A stretch of 11,034 bases of DNA, taken from Spirochaetia bacterium (GTDB lineage: Bacteria; Spirochaetota; Spirochaetia; PWKH01). Shown piece by piece: positions 7,294 to 11,034 of the stretch. The notes under the pieces were generated by a model that saw nothing but the letters and a program-made list of their open reading frames with translations, did not search any database and was not told where the DNA came from. Within the stretch, counting starts at the first letter, position 1. Each line of letters starts with the position of its first letter. Location: positions 1 through 11,034 of the forward strand of contig JAIPFS010000029.1 in assembly GCA_021736545.1 (NCBI GenBank), given 5' to 3'. The position numbers and the translations under genes were made by a program.

Positions 7294-8298
7294 ATGAAAA
7301 AAGCGTTAATCGTTTTATTGGTTCTCATGTGTGCAAGTACATTGGTGTTTGCACAGGGTGATGGTGAAGCAGCTGCTGAGGCTGAAACAGTCAGCGGTGA
7401 AGCTGTGAAGATTGGAGTTACGGTACCTACAGCAGACCATGGCTGGACAGGCGGAGTAGTTTGGTGGGCAGAGAAAGCAATTAAGGAGTGGGAAGCCCGG
7501 GATCCGAGTATTGAATTCATCATGAAAACCGCCGCTGATCCTGCATCCCAGGTAGCTGTTGTTGAAGACCTTATGGTACAGGAAATTGATGCACTCGTTA
7601 TACTGCCTCATGATTCGGCTCCCTTGACGCCTGTTGTAGAAGAGGCTCATAAAGCTGGTATTTATACCGTTGTTATTGACCGCGGGCTGACTAAGAGCGG
7701 TATTTCGGATGCCTATATAGCAGGTGATAATCCCGGCCTTGGTCGTGTGAGTGCGCAGTGGATGGCTGAAGAGCTGAACGGCAGAGGGAAAATTGTAGCT
7801 TTGGAAGGAATACCCTGTGTGATTAACACTGAGCGGGTTGAAGCATTTGAAGCTGTTATGGATGAGTATCCAGGTATAGAGATTCTTGATTCCCAGCCAG
7901 CCTACTGGTCAACACAAAAAGGTTTGGAGATTATGGAAAACTATCTCCAGAAATATGATGATATTGATGCTGTCTTCGCCCAGGATGATGATGTTCTCAA
8001 AGGAGTTCTCCAGGCATACAAAGAATCCGGCCGCAATGATATTGATATTTTTCTCGGCGGTGCCGGTTCAAAAGATATTATCAAGATGATAATTGATGGG
8101 GACGAACTTGTGAAAGCAGATGTTACCTATCATCCGTCAATGGCCGCGACTGGAGTATCTCTGGCAGTTTATGGAACAAAAGGTATTTCCCTGCCTGGAT
8201 ACTATCAGCAGGCTGTTCCGTCTAAGATCATCCTGGCTGCCGAGCTTATTACCGAAGAGAATGCTGAAGATTATTATACACCGGCTTCGGTATTCTAA
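7294..8298 (+). CDS. Sugar ABC transporter periplasmic substrate-binding protein (RbsB-like)
   Basis: 334 residues. ATG 7294 has the strongest ribosome site in the operon (AAGGAGG, 5 nt spacing), as expected for an abundant binding protein. Residues 1-20 are a Sec signal peptide ending VFA, with likely cleavage before Gln21; Cys12 lies within the hydrophobic core without a proper lipobox, so it is probably soluble rather than lipid-anchored. An acidic Glu/Ala linker (21-37) precedes a type-I periplasmic-binding fold starting VKIGVTVPTADHGWTGG (38-54). Ligand-pocket family landmarks are His49/Trp51, IDRGL (128-132) and AQDDDVLKGVLQA (229-241). The two-lobed fold closes on a sugar and delivers it to the permease. 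Aromatics W51, W57 and W58 may line the pocket. This is the last gene of the operon, followed by a terminator. Sugar identity unknown. Confidence 0.95.
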   Translation: MKKALIVLLVLMCASTLVFAQGDGEAAAEAETVSGEAVKIGVTVPTADHGWTGGVVWWAEKAIKEWEARDPSIEFIMKTAADPASQVAVVEDLMVQEIDALVILPHDSAPLTPVVEEAHKAGIYTVVIDRGLTKSGISDAYIAGDNPGLGRVSAQWMAEELNGRGKIVALEGIPCVINTERVEAFEAVMDEYPGIEILDSQPAYWSTQKGLEIMENYLQKYDDIDAVFAQDDDVLKGVLQAYKESGRNDIDIFLGGAGSKDIIKMIIDGDELVKADVTYHPSMAATGVSLAVYGTKGISLPGYYQQAVPSKIILAAELITEENAEDYYTPASVF

Positions 8299-8403
8299 AG
8301 ATTATGAATCAATTGAAGGTGAATGTAATTTTCTGTATCTGAGCTTTTCTGCTTATTGTGTGTATACAGGCAGATTTAAAACAGAAATTACTTTCTTTGA
8401 ACA

Positions 8404-8442
8404 AGCCCCGGGGGGAGAAGGATTCTTTCCGGGGCTGTTTTT
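8404..8442 (+). terminator. Rho-independent terminator of the sugar operon
   Basis: AGCCCCGG (8404-8411) pairs perfectly with CCGGGGCT (8429-8436), and the interior AGAA/TTCT can extend the hairpin. The stem is followed by GTTTTT (8437-8442). It lies 105 nt after the binding-protein stop and separates this operon from the LacI-led unit. Confidence 0.9.
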
Positions 8443-8572
8443 GATGTGTAAATAGGCTTTGTTTAATTCTGTAAAAACGGAATACCCTAATTAGCCGAGT
8501 ACAAAGGTTCAGAAGCGTCAGCTGTTAAAGTTATTTAGCTTGCTTTACGGGTGAAATCTATTCGTTTCCCAC

Positions 8573-8602
8573 TCGACGAACATAAAAGTTATATTATACA
8601 AT
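8573..8602 (+). promoter_or_regulatory. Possible promoter of the LacI-type regulator unit
   Basis: TCGACG (8573-8578, 4/6) and TACAAT (8597-8602, 5/6) are spaced by 18 bp in an otherwise AT-rich run. The match is modest; overlapping -10 alternatives (TATATT at 8590, TATACA at 8595) exist. Transcription would start about 20 nt before the coding region. Confidence 0.3.
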
Positions 8603-8629
8603 ACCCGAAATTAAAGGACGTTGTTGATT

Positions 8630-9652
8630 GTGAGAAAAAAAGTTACCAGAACAGAAGTCGCAAAAGCCGCGGGAGTTGCTGAATCCACTGTCTCCAGGGC
8701 TTTGAATAATTCTAAGATGATTTCTCTTGAGGTCAGGGAACGGGTTAAGCAGACTGCCCGGGAGCTCGGCTATATTCCCAACAGACAGGCGGTGCTGCTA
8801 GCCTCAAACAGGACATACCGATTAGGTCTTGTTGTTCGAACGTATAAATCATTTTCTCCTTTCTCCAGGGCTTATTTCCCTCGTCTTCTTGATGGAGTGC
8901 TTTTAAAAGCGGAACAGCATAAATATACCATCAACATAATTCTTGATAAGGTTGAAGAGGAATATAAAGATCTCAGCACTTATGTGTATGGGAAAGAAGT
9001 TGATGGACTGGTTTTCTCTGTATCACCCCTGGGTGATCCTCGTTTTGAAGAATTGAAACAGAAAAGAATACCTTTTGTACTGCTTAACAATAAAGTTCCC
9101 GGTATGAACTGTGTAAATAGTGACCCCTGTAAGGGGACCCGTGAAGCTGTGCGTCATGCAGTCTCTCTGGGACATAGACGGCTGGGATATATCACTGGTG
9201 ATCTTTCATACTGGGACGGCAGAGAACGTCTCAAGGCTTTTACGAATGTGTGCAGGGAGATGGAGCTTCAGACTGAAATCGTTGAGGGGAATTTTTCCAA
9301 GACCAGCGGGTACCGGGCTTCGGATTCTCTGCTGAATAGAGACGAACCTGTTTCGGTTATTTTCTGCGCTTCCGACAGGGAGGCTATGGGGGTTTTTCTC
9401 TACTGTAAGGAACGGGGGCTTGAAGTACCGCGGGATGTCAGCATCATCGGCTTTGATAATCTAGGGCCTGCCAAAGATACAAATCCCCCCCTTACCACAA
9501 TTCATCAGCCCATAACAAAAATGGGCAGTGAAGCCGTACGTATTCTCATCAGTATAATTGAAGGAGAAACAGCAGCAAATGTAAACGGGGAATTGCGTTC
9601 TCTTGATACAGGGTTTATCATTAGACATTCAACGGGAGTGTGCAGGCAGTAA
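8630..9652 (+). CDS. LacI-family transcriptional regulator
   Basis: 340 residues if GTG 8630 is used. No ATG is available: TTG 8621, TTG 8624 and GTG 8630 share one ribosome site (AAAGGA, 8613-8618). GTG 8630 gives the N-terminus most like the family (RKKVTRTEVAKAAGV) but with 11 nt spacing, while TTG 8624 has 5 nt. The helix-turn-helix (5-25) reads EVAKAAGVAESTVSRALN. The hinge PNRQAVLLASN (50-60) keeps Leu57, aligned with LacI Leu56, the residue that intercalates at a central CpG. The effector domain (about 63-340) is periplasmic-binding-like, with LVV start, VDGLVFS (124-130), RLGYITGD (184-191), VIFCASDREAMG (243-254) and DVSIIGFDN (269-277). A sugar effector is expected to release DNA. 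It heads a unit with the second oxidoreductase, 67 bp downstream. Target operators at 2302 and 2427 are a proposal. Confidence 0.94.
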   Translation: MRKKVTRTEVAKAAGVAESTVSRALNNSKMISLEVRERVKQTARELGYIPNRQAVLLASNRTYRLGLVVRTYKSFSPFSRAYFPRLLDGVLLKAEQHKYTINIILDKVEEEYKDLSTYVYGKEVDGLVFSVSPLGDPRFEELKQKRIPFVLLNNKVPGMNCVNSDPCKGTREAVRHAVSLGHRRLGYITGDLSYWDGRERLKAFTNVCREMELQTEIVEGNFSKTSGYRASDSLLNRDEPVSVIFCASDREAMGVFLYCKERGLEVPRDVSIIGFDNLGPAKDTNPPLTTIHQPITKMGSEAVRILISIIEGETAANVNGELRSLDTGFIIRHSTGVCRQ

Positions 9653-9719
9653 TACTTGGATCATGTAAAACGGAAGTGCAGTTCTGCAGAGAAAAAGGTA
9701 CGCATGAGGTGAATCTGGA

Positions 9720-10925
9720 GTGTCTATTGAGGAAACTGGGTTACAGAAATACGGGGAAAGAAGAGACGGGATTGGGAAAATCCGTTTGGGGCTTGTGGGC
9801 TGCGGTTTTATGGGAAACCATTATGCAAAAGTTTTTCCGCGTAACGGAGCTGCAGTTATCCAAAGCTGCTGTGACCCTTCCCTGAAAAAAGGGACTTCAT
9901 TTTCCCGGCAGTGGGGTATCTCTCGGGTATATACGGATTATAACCAGATGATGGGCCAGGAGAAACTTGATGCAGTTTTGGCAGCGGTACCTGATTTCCT
10001 TCACCACCCCGTCGCGATGGCAGGCTTGAACGCCGGCTATAGTGTTTTCTGTGATAAGCCTATGGCCCGAACACTCAGCCAGGCTGAAGAGATGAGAACT
10101 GCATTTCTGCATACATCCCTGCATACCATGGTAAATTTTTCAAAACGAAATTCTGCGGCTTCGCGCCTGCTTAAAGAGGCCGTAGAATCCGGGGAGCTGG
10201 GAGAGATTGTTCACATAGATGGGAAATATCTGCAGGGCTGGCTCTACAGCAGGAATTTCGGGGATTGGGAAACGGAAAGAAAGTGGGCATGGAGACTTTC
10301 TAAAGAACACTCGACTCAAGGAGTTCTGGGAGACCTCGGAGCTCATCTTATTGATTTGCTTCTGTATGTTTTACCGGAAAGGACTGGTAGTATACGGGAT
10401 ATCAGCTGCCGCATGAGGACTGTACAGAAGGATTCTCTGCTTACAGGAGCGTATCGGTTTACTCTCTACGATTTGGAATCTCCTGATTTTGCTATGGTCT
10501 ATGGAACGCTGGAAAATTCGGCCTCCTTCTCCCTTGAATGCTCTCGAATTCATACTTCAGAAACCGATACCTGTTATCTGCATGTATACGGCACAAAGGG
10601 GAGCGTATGTCTGGATCTTGAGAAGGACAGATACGGGATAAAGATCTACACTAGTCGGGGGCAGTGCAGGGAAGTGAAAACGAATAAAAAACATAAATCC
10701 ACATATCAGCGCTTTATTAAGAACCTTATGTCAGAAAAGAAATGTTCTGAAGGGGAAAAGAACAGAGAAAATGGTGATGCTGCAGCTGCAGATAGTGATA
10801 CAGATATTCAGGCAGGCAGGAGTGTGAATACTTTAGATTTTTCCTGGGGCTATGAGTTTCAAAAAATTCTGCATGCCTGTGCAGTTTCAGATGAAAGAAA
10901 AGGAGAAGCCGTCAAGTTTAGGTAG
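9720..10925 (+). CDS. Gfo/Idh/MocA-family NAD(P)-dependent oxidoreductase 2
   Basis: 401 residues from GTG 9720, which has GAGGTG 8 nt upstream; no in-frame ATG lies before the Rossmann motif, so a non-ATG start is required. Residues 1-19 are a charged extension. The Rossmann fold starts IRLGLVGCGFMGNHYAKV (21-38), with cofactor glycines 24-32, followed by AVPDFLHHPVA (89-99) and CDKPMA (111-116) with catalytic Lys113. The substrate domain has GDLGAH (204-209). It belongs to the same superfamily as the first oxidoreductase but differs throughout, so it is not a recent duplicate. Near the C-terminus, residues about 338-368 form a Ser/Glu/Lys/Asp/Ala-rich low-complexity stretch interrupting the end of the domain, probably a disordered loop. 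It lies between the LacI-type gene and a probable isomerase (33 bp gap), repeating the oxidoreductase-isomerase order of the first operon. Confidence 0.92.
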   Translation: MSIEETGLQKYGERRDGIGKIRLGLVGCGFMGNHYAKVFPRNGAAVIQSCCDPSLKKGTSFSRQWGISRVYTDYNQMMGQEKLDAVLAAVPDFLHHPVAMAGLNAGYSVFCDKPMARTLSQAEEMRTAFLHTSLHTMVNFSKRNSAASRLLKEAVESGELGEIVHIDGKYLQGWLYSRNFGDWETERKWAWRLSKEHSTQGVLGDLGAHLIDLLLYVLPERTGSIRDISCRMRTVQKDSLLTGAYRFTLYDLESPDFAMVYGTLENSASFSLECSRIHTSETDTCYLHVYGTKGSVCLDLEKDRYGIKIYTSRGQCREVKTNKKHKSTYQRFIKNLMSEKKCSEGEKNRENGDAAAADSDTDIQAGRSVNTLDFSWGYEFQKILHACAVSDERKGEAVKFR

Positions 10926-10957
10926 CGGCGGGCTGATGAAGAAAAGGAGTTTTTCCC

Positions 10958-11034
10958 ATGAATGAAAATATCCGAATCGGTACAATGGTGAAAGGTAACA
11001 AGCATACCCTGGAGTATATTCGTCAGATCATACC
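10958..11034 (+). CDS. Probable TIM-barrel sugar isomerase/epimerase, N-terminus only (truncated by window edge)
   Basis: Twenty-five codons are visible. ATG 10958 has AAGGAG (10944-10949) 8 nt upstream and lies 33 bp after the oxidoreductase stop, so it is a real start in the same unit. The peptide begins MNENIRIGTMVKGNKHTLEY and continues IRQII. The IRIGT(M/L)V-x-G start followed by EYIRQI resembles the first strand and helix of xylose-isomerase-like TIM-barrel proteins. With so few residues the family call rests on that opening plus the matching context of the first operon. The metal ligands are beyond the window. Confidence 0.55.
   Translation, partial: MNENIRIGTMVKGNKHTLEYIRQII

Larger units (their letters stand above)
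8299..8629. other. Intergenic region between the two sugar transcription units
   Basis: 331 bp with no convincing gene. It carries about 100 nt of untranslated tail after the binding-protein gene, the intrinsic terminator (8404-8442), then roughly 185 bp upstream of the LacI-type gene. That second part has an imperfect promoter (8573-8602), a spaced inverted repeat TTCGT-N10-ACGAA (8561-8580) just at its -35 that might be an autoregulatory site, and the AAAGGA ribosome site (8613-8618). No copy of the GCAC-N4-GTGC operator motif is seen here. Confidence 0.6.

Noticed and set aside
8120..8455. Open frame running through the binding-protein 3' end into the terminator
   Set aside because: Out of frame with a well-supported gene and passes through the intrinsic terminator hairpin; composition not protein-like.
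9677..9688. TGCAGTTCTGCA palindrome between the LacI-type gene and oxidoreductase 2
   Set aside because: Lacks the GCAC-N4-GTGC pattern and a nearby promoter; too short to call an operator.
9640..9885. Frame overlapping the start of the second oxidoreductase, considered as a frameshifted extension or small gene
   Set aside because: The oxidoreductase is complete in its own frame with a ribosome site; the overlapping frame has no ribosome site or family features.

Overview
The window reads as a piece of a Gram-negative, probably spirochaete (Spirochaetota-like), heterotroph's chromosome. I infer this from moderate GC, a signal-peptide substrate-binding protein with an acidic Glu/Ala-rich stretch just after the cleavage site, a diderm-style outer-membrane/lipoprotein pair, and dense LacI/ABC/Gfo-Idh-MocA sugar genes. 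The phylum call rests on style only and is not proven here.

Layout. Minus strand, 1-1160: a signal-peptide, probable outer-membrane beta-barrel protein (228-1160) is followed, through a 4-bp ATGA overlap, by the start of a lipoprotein of the S41 (tail-specific/tricorn-type) protease class that runs off the left edge. A good sigma-70 promoter (TTGACC-N17-TATGAT) drives this pair. Plus strand, 1420-2139: a stand-alone HAD hydrolase of the beta-phosphoglucomutase/sugar-phosphatase type. 2140-2509: a 370-bp AT-rich control region with a promoter and two near-identical 17-bp GC-rich operator-like repeats 125 bp apart. 2510-8298: a five-gene sugar operon (Gfo/Idh/MocA oxidoreductase, TIM-barrel sugar isomerase/epimerase, CUT2-type ABC ATPase, permease, periplasmic binding protein) closed by a strong intrinsic terminator at 8404-8442. 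8630-window end: a second unit with a LacI-family repressor, a second Gfo/Idh/MocA oxidoreductase and the start of what looks like a second TIM-barrel isomerase.

How it works together (inference). An RbsABC-like importer brings in a monosaccharide or cyclitol. NAD(P)-dependent oxidoreductases and metal-dependent TIM-barrel isomerases/epimerases then oxidise and rearrange it, as in inositol or keto-sugar catabolism. The LacI-type protein is the obvious candidate sensor, and the two operators in front of the first operon are its natural candidate targets. The sugar cannot be named from sequence alone. No kinase, aldolase or glycosidase is visible, so the pathway must continue outside the window. 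I found no RNA genes, mobile elements, CRISPR arrays or broken genes.
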